A program made the translations under genes and the position numbers. Below the pieces are notes generated by a model that was not told the DNA's origin, did no database searches, and saw only the letters and a list, made by a program, of their open reading frames with translations. 64,000 nt of DNA. Source: Texcoconibacillus texcoconensis (lineage in GTDB: Bacteria > Bacillota > Bacilli > Bacillales > Salisediminibacteriaceae). Of this stretch, positions 1-8,149 are shown in pieces; position 1 is the first letter of the stretch; each line of letters begins with the position of its first letter. Where the stretch lies: positions 1 to 64,000 of the forward strand of contig NZ_JACHHB010000007.1 in assembly GCF_014202575.1 (NCBI RefSeq). Direction: 5' to 3'.

Positions 1-150
1 TCGGCTCGAGGTCACTTCGGTCCGGCAATTGAAGCTGAAAGCGCTTCTGCTTGCCGTACCTCCAGTGCTAGTCGCCGATAGGCGGGCGCCTTGTACTTTT
101 CTTATGAGAGAGCAGCTGACGAAGAAATTCGCGGTTAATCGGATTCCGCA
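1..150. repeat. non-5S sequence abutting the 5S remnant, possible interspersed repeat
   Basis: No open reading frame or rRNA match is visible. Phrases such as cctccagtgctagtcgcc and gccttgtacttttctta recall an interspersed non-coding repeat that I have seen near rRNA and tRNA loci of Bacillaceae. This is from memory and not verified. It replaces the expected 5' half of the 5S gene. No second copy is seen in the window. Confidence 0.3.
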
Positions 151-154
151 GCTC

Positions 155-203
155 GCCGAAGGTAGTTGGGGGTGTCCTCTGTGAGAGTAGGACGCCGCCA
201 GGC
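155..203 (+). rRNA. 5S rRNA, 3' part only
   Basis: The stretch from GCCGAAGGTAG through GTGAGAGTAGGACGCCGCC matches the 3' half of Bacillus-type 5S rRNA, which normally reads gccgatggtag...gtgagagtaggacgccgcc. A complete 5S gene is about 116 nt and should begin near position 88, but the bases from 1 to about 150 do not read as the 5S 5' half (no tggtggcgat or gaagaggtcacacccgttccc block). It is therefore a 3' remnant, a rearranged copy, or an assembly join. A terminator follows it directly, as at the end of an rRNA operon. Confidence 0.7.
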
Positions 204-211
204 ATTTGAGA

Positions 212-240
212 GCATGTCGCAGAAGCGATGTGCTTTTTTA
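212..240 (+). terminator. terminator after 5S remnant
   Basis: GCATGTCGC-agaa-GCGATGTGC stem (two G-U type pairs) followed by a run of six T. It sits 9 bases after the 5S 3' end, the normal place for an rRNA operon terminator. Confidence 0.75.
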
Positions 241-670
241 TGTTTTCAAGAACTGATCACCGTAAGGTGAAAAAGGTTTATAGAAAAATAAAACAGCGAG
301 GAATCCGAGAACAAGAAGTTCTAGGAAGCAAGCGAACGAGACTCGTAAGGGTCACATATGAAAGTGCGCTGCAAAAGCGATGAAGTGGGAAGAAGAAAAG
401 AAAAACGAATAAAGCATTATCAAGAAGCATATGGATTATTTTGTATGTAAGACGATTTAGTTAATGGCAGAGAATATCTAAAACCTACACCTTACAATAC
501 CCTTCATAACATGAACCTCAAAAGAAAAGAAGGAAACGATCATCCCCAAAATTCTTGAACCTTTCTAAATTCCAAACCTTTTAAACTAGCTATGCTTACG
601 CTTATACGAGCTGCTAGAAGTAAAAATCTTATTGTTTCATTCTTTAATGATAAATAAGGGAGAGTGGAAA
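241..670. other. intergenic stretch without a recognised gene
   Basis: About 430 bases between the 5S remnant and the lipoprotein gene. Purine-rich sequence around 290-400 (gaacaagaagttctaggaag and following) resembles the spacer sequence found downstream of rRNA operons in bacilli, but I cannot name it. No convincing ORF with a ribosome binding site, tRNA or terminator is seen beyond position 240. Confidence 0.4.
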
Positions 671-1168
671 ATGAAAAATAATGTATTAGGGTTGCTATTT
701 TTTTCAATTGTTTTATTATCAGCTTGTGGGGATCCTGTTGGTGAAGATTTAGATCATTACATTAATGAAGAACTTGCATCAATTATTGACCTGGAAGAAG
801 GGGTTATAATGGAATATGAAAGCGTCGTAGGAAGTAATTATACCAATGATAAGGATTTGTATATTCATTTAGAAGAGGTTGTTCTACCAATGTATTTAGA
901 TTTCATAGAACAACTTGAAGCAATAAATCCTGAGACATCAGAAATTAGAGAATTACATGAAATTTACATTAGTGCTGTTAACACCCAATATAATGCTATG
1001 GTTAAATTATTAGGTGCTATTGATTATCAAGATCATGGTATGGTTAGTCAATCAAATCAAATGTTGTCTGAAGGGAGGGCGAAAATAAGGGAATTTCATA
1101 ATGAAATGGATGGTCTAATCGAAGAATATAACGTAGAATTTGATATTGAGATGAATGACTTTGAGTAA
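671..1168 (+). CDS. putative lipoprotein of unknown function
   Basis: A 165-residue protein. The start at 671 is chosen because GGGAGAG lies 7-13 bases upstream and because the signal peptide begins there. The N-terminus has a basic start, a hydrophobic stretch of about 14 residues and the lipobox L-S-A-C at residues 17-20, so it should be lipidated and held on the outer face of the membrane. The mature part is acidic and predicted to be mainly helical, without motifs I recognise. It stands alone, with a possible terminator about 250 bases downstream at 1415-1452. The family could not be identified; function unknown. Confidence 0.7.
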   Translation: MKNNVLGLLFFSIVLLSACGDPVGEDLDHYINEELASIIDLEEGVIMEYESVVGSNYTNDKDLYIHLEEVVLPMYLDFIEQLEAINPETSEIRELHEIYISAVNTQYNAMVKLLGAIDYQDHGMVSQSNQMLSEGRAKIREFHNEMDGLIEEYNVEFDIEMNDFE

Positions 1169-1414
1169 TACAATTTCCCAAATGTGCATTTATATAACAC
1201 AAACAGAGTCTGATGGAGAGTTTTCTCAGGCTTGGTTTAATATATCATTTAGAGAAATTCCTATTATAATCTCTTTTTAGAAATTTAAATGGTCATCTGT
1301 CGTTATACAAATTAATGTTTGGCTGTTTTGATAAAAAACTTCATGCATTACAAATCGATGTAGAGGACATTGGCATTCATTCGGTCTAAATTTAAGGAGG
1401 GGGAGGATCCCGCG

Positions 1415-1452
1415 GTGAAGAACGTTTTTTAAATACGTGTTCTTCACTTTTT
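1415..1452 (+). terminator. probable terminator downstream of the lipoprotein gene
   Basis: GTGAAGAACG and CGTGTTCTTCAC form a stem with a T/A-rich loop, followed by TTTTT. The distance from the lipoprotein stop (about 250 bases) makes the assignment uncertain. Confidence 0.5.
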
Positions 1453-1464
1453 ACGTGAGTTCAT

Positions 1465-1484
1465 AATATTTCACATACCGTATT
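1465..1484. repeat. 20-base direct repeat, copy 1
   Basis: AATATTTCACATACCGTATT. It matches 19 of 20 bases of the copy at 3033-3052, so the two flank the ypeB-like gene in direct orientation. Confidence 0.5.
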
Positions 1485-1518
1485 GCAGTTTGAACTCCAC
1501 CATGAAAACCTTCACCCC

Positions 1519-1550
1519 AAAAAAAGCCTGACACGCGTGCGTGCCAGACT
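1519..1550 (-). terminator. terminator of the ypeB-like gene
   Basis: On the minus strand AGTCTGGCA pairs with TGTCAGGCT (two G-U pairs) around a short loop and is followed by a T run. It begins about 20 bases beyond the stop codon of the ypeB-like gene. Confidence 0.7.
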
Positions 1551-1570
1551 GTAAATGGTCAGTTTTCATA

Positions 1571-2935
1571 TTAATCTACAAAACGAACACCTTCATGTTG
1601 TCCATTCGTAGCATTGATATAAATATGGGAAACTCTCGCAATGCCATCTACGGGAATACGGTAGGTGAGGACATTGCTATGGGAGTGCCCATTGATGACA
1701 GACAATGTAGGTTCGCCATCTGCATCAATCATTTCATGATCATGAGTGATACGGCTGATTTCGTCTTCTGTTAGTTGTGGCTGTGTTTCTCCTTGTTCAT
1801 CGAAAACGTGATAGTAAGGAAGGGGCTGAAAACTTAACAACACACCTGCATGGTGGTCAATCTCGATTCTTACAGGGCGATTTTCATAGGCAATACCGTC
1901 TCGTTTTGGATAAAAAGTAAAGGTGAGCTGATCATCTAATTCTTCGAAATCATCCAGTACCATCTGTTCTTCCTCGTCCCACCGTGTGAGAATTTGTTCG
2001 CTAAACGCTTGTGCTTCTTCTTTGTTTATATTCCCTTTGGCGTGATCTGCGTCTTTGGCTGTTTGATCATGGTGCTGAACTTGGATGATATGCCCTCCGC
2101 GGACACTAACTTCAACGATATATTCGCTTTCCTCACGTTCTGCTGCACGAAATCCGATCAAATCGCCAGCAACAGACGAACTTCCTTCAAAGTCTTTCTC
2201 AACATCATTGACATCGTCAATCGACCATAGATCGTCCATAAACAGGAAGGCTTCCTCAGCTAACGCTTCCTCAGACAAAGGTTCTTCATCCTCGAATGCT
2301 AGGGGGCCAAGTGATGTGTCATCATCTTGATCATCGAGAAATGCAGCATCATCTTCACCGATGGGGGTGTACGTGTCGGTTTCGTCGAGAAGCTCTTTCA
2401 CCATGGCATTCAATTTCTGGGCTTGTTCGTCACCCCAATTGTTTTGCTCATCAGTAACGTACGCTCTCATTTGTTGTACATGCTCGTCGGTTGTGTGCGC
2501 AGCTTCTCTTATTCGTTCGATATTGTCCCGTTCAACGCCAGATAGCTCACTTAAATCATCTTGCTGTAATAAATAGGATAAATACTGTTTTCCAGCGACA
2601 ATATAGCGATCCCAATAACTATGCAACTGCAATTGATCTTCTAATAAAAAGGGGCTTTCATATTGTGATTTTAATAGAGAAGAGAGATTGGAATACGCAT
2701 CTAGCATGTGCGCAAAACGGTCTTCATGTGTGGTCGCAGAAGACATTTCTGCTAACTGCTGTTCAATTTGTGCTGAATAAGAGCTGTGCTGAAAGATGCT
2801 TTCAGATAACCGAGTAAATGTCTCTTCTTCATGTTTTTGCAGCTTTTCATTCGCTTCGAAAAGGAAGTAGGAAGCCGTCCCTAAGCCGATCAATAGTAAA
2901 ACGATGATCCATAGGTAAGTCTGTTTGTTGAACAT
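1571..2935 (-). CDS. YpeB-like germination protein with PepSY domain
   Basis: A 454-residue protein resembling YpeB, the partner that stabilises and localises the spore cortex-lytic enzyme SleB. It has an uncleaved N-terminal membrane segment (about residues 7-26), a long helical N-terminal half, and C-terminal PepSY-like repeats ending in YINATNGQ, as YpeB has. The length matches B. subtilis YpeB (about 450). It differs in a highly acidic middle (about residues 190-235, many D/E) and in having no sleB beside it, so it may be a second, specialised paralogue. AAGGAGA precedes the ATG start. It is a single-gene unit with its own terminator. YpeB-family membership is fairly secure; the role in germination is inferred from the family. 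Confidence 0.75.
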   Translation of the reverse strand: MFNKQTYLWIIVLLLIGLGTASYFLFEANEKLQKHEEETFTRLSESIFQHSSYSAQIEQQLAEMSSATTHEDRFAHMLDAYSNLSSLLKSQYESPFLLEDQLQLHSYWDRYIVAGKQYLSYLLQQDDLSELSGVERDNIERIREAAHTTDEHVQQMRAYVTDEQNNWGDEQAQKLNAMVKELLDETDTYTPIGEDDAAFLDDQDDDTSLGPLAFEDEEPLSEEALAEEAFLFMDDLWSIDDVNDVEKDFEGSSSVAGDLIGFRAAEREESEYIVEVSVRGGHIIQVQHHDQTAKDADHAKGNINKEEAQAFSEQILTRWDEEEQMVLDDFEELDDQLTFTFYPKRDGIAYENRPVRIEIDHHAGVLLSFQPLPYYHVFDEQGETQPQLTEDEISRITHDHEMIDADGEPTLSVINGHSHSNVLTYRIPVDGIARVSHIYINATNGQHEGVRFVD

Positions 2936-3032
2936 ATGATTCTCCTTCTAGGAGTACTCGAGTGCTTATCGTAACATAGAAGCTTGGGATGTTGTGAGGT
3001 GGTTTTGATAGGTAAGCGATAAAAAGTAACTC

Positions 3033-3052
3033 AATATTTCACGTACCGTATT
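3033..3052. repeat. 20-base direct repeat, copy 2
   Basis: AATATTTCACGTACCGTATT, 19/20 identical to 1465-1484. A further near match (one more change, aatatttcacgtactgtatt) lies at 27225-27244 inside yppC, where it is coding and may be chance. Confidence 0.5.
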
Positions 3053-3135
3053 ATAACAACTTAAACAAATTACATCCCATAATAAAACCTGACATGGCCC
3101 CCGTAGAGGAGAAACTTAAATTTCTCCAAAAGCAC

Positions 3136-3168
3136 GAAAAAGCTACTTCCCATCATGAAGAAGTAGCC
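3136..3168 (-). terminator. terminator downstream of the SRP RNA
   Basis: On the minus strand GGCTACTTC-ttcatgatg-GGAAGTAGC is followed by TTTTTC. It is the first strong hairpin after the SRP RNA. Confidence 0.75.
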
Positions 3169-3204
3169 AACGGTTCATTCAATATGTAAATCACAAACCT
3201 ATAT

Positions 3205-3460
3205 ACGATCTAATCATCCATGCGCTTGCTTTCTCTTTGACTCAGAAAAAGGAACCTCTTACACAAGAAAAGTGTCCGCCTTATGGCTGCTTCCTTCCGG
3301 ATCTGACCCGTTCGGTGGTTTTTCTTCGTAAAAGACTTTTTCCTCAACATCAAATCAAAAGTGCTGACCACACATGATAAGACCTTCTATAGGCATTCGC
3401 CCCTGCTATAGCGGATTGCAGGTAATAAGGCACCGCTACCTCCCCGGCTATTGCGATCTA
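3205..3460 (-). ncRNA. scr: signal recognition particle RNA (large Bacillus type)
   Basis: On the minus strand the sequence carries the typical opening GGGGAGGTAGCGGTGCC, then ctgcaatccgct.tagcagg, and the conserved helix 8 that binds Ffh, GGTCAGATCCGGAAGGAAGC followed by AGCC. The spacing between the 5' Alu-like part and helix 8 fits the roughly 270-nt Bacillus scRNA rather than the short 4.5S RNA. It guides membrane and secretory proteins to the translocon together with Ffh and FtsY. An AT-rich tatatata stretch just upstream (about 3458-3470) could hold the -10 box. Both ends are approximate, within about 10 bases. Confidence 0.9.
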
Positions 3461-3556
3461 TATATATATTACTATGTATGGTCTTGTTCGTACATAGTGA
3501 CTGAATGGTAGAAGAGGAAATAAACAACAAGCTAAGGTGTAGACAGAATGAACGTC

Positions 3557-4429
3557 TCATTCCCTGAGCGGTTGTTTATATTCATCTAGTGTGAATCCTT
3601 CACCTAATACATCTTGTACATCAGTAAACGTGACGAAAGCATGAGGGTCAACGCGGTCGATCAACGTTTTTAAGCGGGTCATTTCGTGTCGTCCGACAAC
3701 GCAATACAACACTTCGCGATCAGCCCCTGTAAAACTTCCTTGCCCTTTTAAAATCGTTGCGCCACGTTCCATGTCTGATAAAATTTTTGCGGCAATCTCA
3801 GGTCCTTTATCAGATATGATCATCGCAGCTTTTCCAGAATAAGCTCCTTGCTGCATAAAATCAATCACTTTAGCAGCGACAAAAACAGCCAATAATGTAT
3901 ACATCGCTTCACGATAGTTCAAATAAATTAAGGAAGAAGTAATCACAACTGCATCGAAAAGAAACAACGTCTTGCCCATGCTCCAACCAAGGTAACGAAA
4001 AGCGAGTTTTGCAATAATATCAACCCCACCTGTTGTACCACCATAGCGAAAGACAATCCCTAATCCAGCACCGAGAAAAGCACCAGCGAAGAGGGCGGCA
4101 AGTGTCATATCATCATTAAGTGGAATTGATACTATTTGGTAAGTTTGGAAAAACCATAAGAAAAATGATAATGCGACGGTTCCTATTAACGTATAGATGA
4201 AAACGTTTCGACCGAGAATTTTCCAACCGATGAAAAATAGCGGAATGTTTAATACTAAGTTAGAGATCGCAGGATCGACATTTAATGTGAAGTAAAGAAT
4301 TAATGTGATCCCAGTAAATCCGCCGTCAGCAAGATTATTTTCCATGTTAAAATAGACGAGACCAAATGACATGATGGCGGCCCCAATTATAATGAAGAAA
4401 ATATGGCGAACTTTGATTGGTGTTGTCAT
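3557..4429 (-). CDS. ypjC: YitT-family membrane protein YpjC
   Basis: A 290-residue integral membrane protein with about five hydrophobic segments in the first 180 residues (YitT_membrane) and a C-terminal soluble DUF2179-like domain with YSGKAAMIIS and ILKGQGSFTG-type motifs. The start at ATG 4429 is preferred to an in-frame TTG at 4456 because AAAGGATGG sits five bases before the ATG. It stands divergently from ypjD, the same neighbourhood as ypjC in B. subtilis. The transported substrate, if any, is not known. Family assignment is secure and orthology to ypjC is supported by synteny. Confidence 0.85.
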   Translation of the reverse strand: MTTPIKVRHIFFIIIGAAIMSFGLVYFNMENNLADGGFTGITLILYFTLNVDPAISNLVLNIPLFFIGWKILGRNVFIYTLIGTVALSFFLWFFQTYQIVSIPLNDDMTLAALFAGAFLGAGLGIVFRYGGTTGGVDIIAKLAFRYLGWSMGKTLFLFDAVVITSSLIYLNYREAMYTLLAVFVAAKVIDFMQQGAYSGKAAMIISDKGPEIAAKILSDMERGATILKGQGSFTGADREVLYCVVGRHEMTRLKTLIDRVDPHAFVTFTDVQDVLGEGFTLDEYKQPLRE

Positions 4430-4568
4430 ATGACCATCCTTTGCATGGATTGTCAAATTATTATAATCGAAAAGGAATTTGAATTCAATTCATATTAAAA
4501 ATGATTTGTCAAAACGTGTCCGATTGGCTACCATTGAACGTGAGTGTTAGATAAGAGAGGTGAAACAA

Positions 4569-4925
4569 ATGGTCAACGAAAAGGATGAAATGAGTATTCA
4601 AGACGCACAAAAACGTGTCGATGATTACATATCACAGTTTAAGGAAGGCTATTTTAGCCCACTTGCGATGATGGCCCGTTTAACCGAAGAGATGGGTGAA
4701 CTTGCTCGAGAAGTGAACCATTATTATGGTGAGAAACCGAAAAAAGAAAGTGAAGAAGCAAAAACAATAGAAGCAGAGCTCGGCGATATCTTTTTCGTCT
4801 TAATCTGCCTTGCCAACTCACTGGATATTGATTTAGATGAAGCTTTACATATCGTACTTGATAAATTTGAAACGCGCGATGAAAATCGTTGGACACGTAT
4901 TGAAGAAGGAGGAGATCAACAATGA
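4569..4925 (+). CDS. ypjD: MazG-like nucleotide pyrophosphohydrolase YpjD
   Basis: A 118-residue protein of the all-alpha MazG/NTP-pyrophosphohydrolase superfamily. The metal-binding signature is visible as [10 protein letters not shown] (about residues 38-47) and ELGDIFFVL further on (EXXE...EXXD). It should hydrolyse a nucleoside triphosphate or modified dNTP to the monophosphate and pyrophosphate. ATG 4569 is chosen because AGAGAGGTG ends about six bases before it; an in-frame GTG nine bases earlier overlaps the ribosome binding site. Its last four bases overlap the start of dapB, so the two are translationally coupled, as in B. subtilis. Confidence 0.88.
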   Translation: MVNEKDEMSIQDAQKRVDDYISQFKEGYFSPLAMMARLTEEMGELAREVNHYYGEKPKKESEEAKTIEAELGDIFFVLICLANSLDIDLDEALHIVLDKFETRDENRWTRIEEGGDQQ

Positions 4926-5716
4926 TCAATATTGTTGTAGCTGGACCGAGAGGAAACATGGGGAAAGAAGCGGTAAAAATGGTAACTGAAACTGAAGATT
5001 TTCAATTAACAGCGGTCGTTGACCACAAAAATGGTGGTTGGACGATGAAAGATGTGGAAGGGATGCCTTCATTAGATGTTCCGATTTTTGAAAATCTGGA
5101 AACTTGTTTTCATGATGTAGACGTAGATGTACTCGTTGATTTAACGCGTCCAGACATCGGGAAAAAACATATGGAGTTAGCGCTTGACAATGGCGTTCGC
5201 CCAGTGATTGGTACGACTGGTTTTACCGATGAAGATGTTAAACGATTACGCGAAAAGGCGGAATCAAAAAGATTAGGTGCGATGATTGTTCCTAATTTTG
5301 CCATTGGTGCTGTATTGATGATGAAGTTTTCACAAATGGCTGCAAAATATATGCAAGATGTAGAGATTATCGAGCAACACCACGATCGAAAGTTGGACGC
5401 GCCTTCTGGAACGGCGATCAAGACGGCACAGTTAATCCAAGAAGTACGTGACCCAAAAGTACAAGGGCATCCTGAAGAAACTGAAGAGCTCTCGGGCTCC
5501 CGAGGTGCTAACATTGATGGTATGCACATCCATAGTGTCCGTTTACCAGGTCGCGTTGCACATCAGGAAGTGATCCTTGGAGGTGAAGGACAGACGCTTT
5601 CAATTCGCCATGATTCAATGAATCGCACATCATTTATGCCTGGGGTGAAATTAGCTTGTGAAACCGTCATGAACTTAGAAACGTTAGTTTACGGTTTAGA
5701 GCATATTATTGAATAA
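4922..5716 (+). CDS. dapB: 4-hydroxy-tetrahydrodipicolinate reductase
   Basis: A 264-residue DapB of normal length. It reduces hydroxy-tetrahydrodipicolinate to tetrahydrodipicolinate with NAD(P)H, in the pathway to diaminopimelate, lysine and the spore compound dipicolinate. The dinucleotide-binding loop [11 protein letters not shown] lies at residues 8-18, and the catalytic and substrate-binding motif [16 protein letters not shown] spans about 150-166, with the paired histidines and the lysine intact. It overlaps ypjD by four bases and is followed after 29 bases by mgsA. Cytoplasmic. This is the well-known ypjD-dapB-mgsA order. Confidence 0.97.
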   Translation: MINIVVAGPRGNMGKEAVKMVTETEDFQLTAVVDHKNGGWTMKDVEGMPSLDVPIFENLETCFHDVDVDVLVDLTRPDIGKKHMELALDNGVRPVIGTTGFTDEDVKRLREKAESKRLGAMIVPNFAIGAVLMMKFSQMAAKYMQDVEIIEQHHDRKLDAPSGTAIKTAQLIQEVRDPKVQGHPEETEELSGSRGANIDGMHIHSVRLPGRVAHQEVILGGEGQTLSIRHDSMNRTSFMPGVKLACETVMNLETLVYGLEHIIE

Positions 5717-5745
5717 TTTTTGAGAGATAATAAGGGGGAATTCCT

Positions 5746-6183
5746 GTGAATATTGCGATGATTGCACACGACGAAAAAAAAGATGATATCGTTCAATTTT
5801 CTACAGCATATCTGAATGTACTAAAAGATCATGAATTGTTTTCTACTGGTACAACGGGTAAACGAATTTCTGAAGCCACAGGTCTATCTTTACATCGTTT
5901 TCGTTCCGGTCCATTAGGCGGAGACCAGCAAATTGGTGCAATGATTGCGGAAAATAACATGGACCTCGTCTTATTCTTTAAAGACCCGCTAACAGCGCAA
6001 CCACACGAGCCTGATATTTCCGCACTTGGGCGCTTATGCGATGTTTACGGTATACCCATTGCGACGAATATGGCAACAGCAGAAGTGTTAATTCATGGCT
6101 TGAAAAAAGGAGATTTTGCTTTTCGGGAATTGCGGCGACAGACAGGGGGAAATTCAGGAAATGAAGGCGACGGAAACAATTAA
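5746..6183 (+). CDS. mgsA: methylglyoxal synthase
   Basis: A 145-residue enzyme that converts dihydroxyacetone phosphate to methylglyoxal and phosphate, a bypass of lower glycolysis used when phosphate is short. The motifs are intact: AHDEKKDD at residues 7-14, the phosphate loop STGTTGKRI at 33-41, [10 protein letters not shown] at 55-64 and the FFKDPL block near residue 80. AAGGGGGAA lies before the ATG. The gene overlaps the start of bshB1 by 23 bases. Bacillithiol made by the next genes detoxifies methylglyoxal in bacilli, which makes the neighbourhood functionally sensible. Confidence 0.96.
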   Translation: MNIAMIAHDEKKDDIVQFSTAYLNVLKDHELFSTGTTGKRISEATGLSLHRFRSGPLGGDQQIGAMIAENNMDLVLFFKDPLTAQPHEPDISALGRLCDVYGIPIATNMATAEVLIHGLKKGDFAFRELRRQTGGNSGNEGDGNN

Positions 6184-6880
6184 TTTACTAGCGTTTGGCG
6201 CTCATCCTGATGATGTAGAAATTGGGATGGGGGCCACCCTTTTTTTGCAAAAACAGAAAGGATATAAAACAGGGATTTGTTCGCTTACGCTTGGGGAGAT
6301 GTCTTCAAATGGTACTGTTGAGAAGAGACAGGAAGAAGCGGAGAAAGCAGCGAATCATTTAGAAGTGGACAAGAGGATCCAACTAGAAATCCCTGATCGG
6401 CATATTCATCCTTATGACGATTCACAAGTACGAGCGGTTGTGGAAGTGATTCGCCGATACCAACCGCAAATGATTTTTGCTCCTTTTGACAAAGATCGGC
6501 ACCCAGACCATACAGCTTGTCATGCATTGGTTAAAGAAGCCTTTTTTTCAGCAGGTGTGCGCAAATGTTATCAAGACTTAGGTTTACAACCGTTTCGCCC
6601 AGAAGCGCTCTGGTTTTATCCGATCAATGGTACATTCGAGCCAGATGTCGTTGTTGATATATCAGATGTCGTTAACACTAAACAACGCGCGCTCGAAGCA
6701 TATGAAAGTCAGTTTTTCGCAGAAGGTGAATCAGTCAAAACACCTTTAAACAATGGTTACTTACAATCAGTATCGGCTCGAGATCGGCTCTTCGGCCAAC
6801 AAATTGGAACAACTTACGGTGAAGGATTTGTACAAAATGGACCTCGAAAAATAAAAGATTTGTTAGGAGATAAGACATGA
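6161..6880 (+). CDS. bshB1: bacillithiol biosynthesis deacetylase BshB1
   Basis: A 239-residue LmbE/PIG-L family zinc deacetylase. It removes the acetyl group from N-acetylglucosaminyl-malate, the second step of bacillithiol synthesis. The zinc motif AHPDD is at residues 14-18, and the third histidine lies in HPDHTACH near residue 110. The start at ATG 6161 gives the normal family N-terminus; AGGGGG lies 11 bases upstream inside mgsA, and translation is probably coupled to mgsA. The last bases overlap the start of bshA, whose product makes its substrate. Confidence 0.94.
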   Translation: MKATETINLLAFGAHPDDVEIGMGATLFLQKQKGYKTGICSLTLGEMSSNGTVEKRQEEAEKAANHLEVDKRIQLEIPDRHIHPYDDSQVRAVVEVIRRYQPQMIFAPFDKDRHPDHTACHALVKEAFFSAGVRKCYQDLGLQPFRPEALWFYPINGTFEPDVVVDISDVVNTKQRALEAYESQFFAEGESVKTPLNNGYLQSVSARDRLFGQQIGTTYGEGFVQNGPRKIKDLLGDKT

Positions 6881-8007
6881 CGTTAAACATTGGGATTACG
6901 TGCTATCCAACTGTAGGAGGTTCTGGTGTCGTTGCGACCGAACTTGGAAAAGTGTTAGCAGAACGCGGTCATAACGTGCACTTTATAACGTCAAGCTTAC
7001 CATTTCGTCTTGAAGAAAATGTAGCGAATATTTATTTTCACGAAGTTGAAGTCAATCAATATTCTGTGTTTCGCTATCCTCCTTATGATTTAGCATTAGC
7101 AAGTAAAATGGCCGAAGTTGCTAAGAGAGAGTCACTTGATATTCTTCACGTCCATTATGCCGTGCCTCATGCGATTAGTGCGCACCTTGCCAAAGAGATG
7201 GTCGGTGATCATTTAAAAATTGTCACGACTTTACACGGCACAGATATTACGGTCCTTGGTTATGACCCTTCGTTAAAAGATATGATCCGTTTTGGTATTA
7301 ATAAATCAGATTACGTTACAGCTGTATCTCAAGATCTCGTGCACCAGACTCAGGAACTATTACAAACGAGCAAACCGATTGAAACGGTTTATAATTTTGT
7401 CGATCAGCGGCTTTATTATCCAAAACAAGTGGACGGTTTGAAAGCAGAGTACGGTATTTCAGAACATCAACGTGTCGTCGTGCATGTTTCTAATTTTCGC
7501 CGTGTAAAACGAGTTACGGACGTTATTGATGCTTTTCGCCTAGTTAGAGAAAAAGAGGATGCTGTTTTATTACTGATTGGAGAAGGTCCTGATTTACCTG
7601 TCGTTGATGAAAAAGTAAAACAGTATGGGCTTGAGGACGTTGTTTATTTTCTCGGGAACCAAAAGCGGATCAATGAATTACTCTCCATGAGTGATGTGAA
7701 ATGGTTGCTTTCAGAAAAAGAAAGCTTTGGTCTGACCATTCTTGAAGCGATGGCGTGTCGTTTACCAGTGATAGGAACAGATATCGGCGGCATACCAGAA
7801 GTCATTGAAGATGATGAAAATGGGTACATTGTTCCGTTAGGTGATACGCGGCAAGTGGCCGAAAAAACGTTATCTCTTTTTCAAGATGAAGAAAAGCGAC
7901 AAGAGATGGGGAGAAAAGCTGAACTTCGCACAGCAACAGTTTTTGCTCAAGAGGAAATTGTCGCTCAATATGAGCGCGTTTATCATCAAGCGCTATCTGA
8001 AACATGA
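6877..8007 (+). CDS. bshA: N-acetyl-alpha-D-glucosaminyl L-malate synthase BshA
   Basis: A 376-residue GT-B fold glycosyltransferase (family GT4). It joins UDP-GlcNAc to L-malate in the first step of bacillithiol synthesis. Visible are the N-terminal glycine loop GGSGVVATELG (about residues 13-23), the HGTDITVLG block, and the nucleotide-sugar site KESFGLTILEAMACRLPV, followed by GTDIGGIPEV. The length equals that of B. subtilis BshA (377). It overlaps bshB1 by four bases and is read in the same operon. Cytoplasmic. Confidence 0.95.
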   Translation: MTLNIGITCYPTVGGSGVVATELGKVLAERGHNVHFITSSLPFRLEENVANIYFHEVEVNQYSVFRYPPYDLALASKMAEVAKRESLDILHVHYAVPHAISAHLAKEMVGDHLKIVTTLHGTDITVLGYDPSLKDMIRFGINKSDYVTAVSQDLVHQTQELLQTSKPIETVYNFVDQRLYYPKQVDGLKAEYGISEHQRVVVHVSNFRRVKRVTDVIDAFRLVREKEDAVLLLIGEGPDLPVVDEKVKQYGLEDVVYFLGNQKRINELLSMSDVKWLLSEKESFGLTILEAMACRLPVIGTDIGGIPEVIEDDENGYIVPLGDTRQVAEKTLSLFQDEEKRQEMGRKAELRTATVFAQEEIVAQYERVYHQALSET

Positions 8008-8149
8008 ACGACTCAACACTGAGCGATATTACATTATAAAACAAATGTTTTGCTCTGTGAAAGGCGCTTCATCTTGCGGTTGCTTTTGGGTGCCTCACCA
8101 GACAGGAAATTTGATGTGGAATTTTTCTTGCAATAAAGGGAGTGTAAAA

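Larger units (their letters stand above)
1169..1570. other. intergenic stretch with two hairpins and an orphan Shine-Dalgarno
   Basis: Apart from the two terminators listed separately, this stretch holds a very strong Shine-Dalgarno-like AAGGAGGGGGAGG at about 1394-1406 that leads only to a five-codon GTG frame inside the next hairpin, and one copy of a 20-base element (1465-1484) that recurs at 3033-3052. No real gene is seen. Confidence 0.4.

Noticed and set aside
7841-8149. In-frame upstream extension of cca overlapping bshA by about 170 bases
   Set aside because: Family proteins begin near ATG 8150, which has a good ribosome site; the extension has no match and would give an odd overlap.
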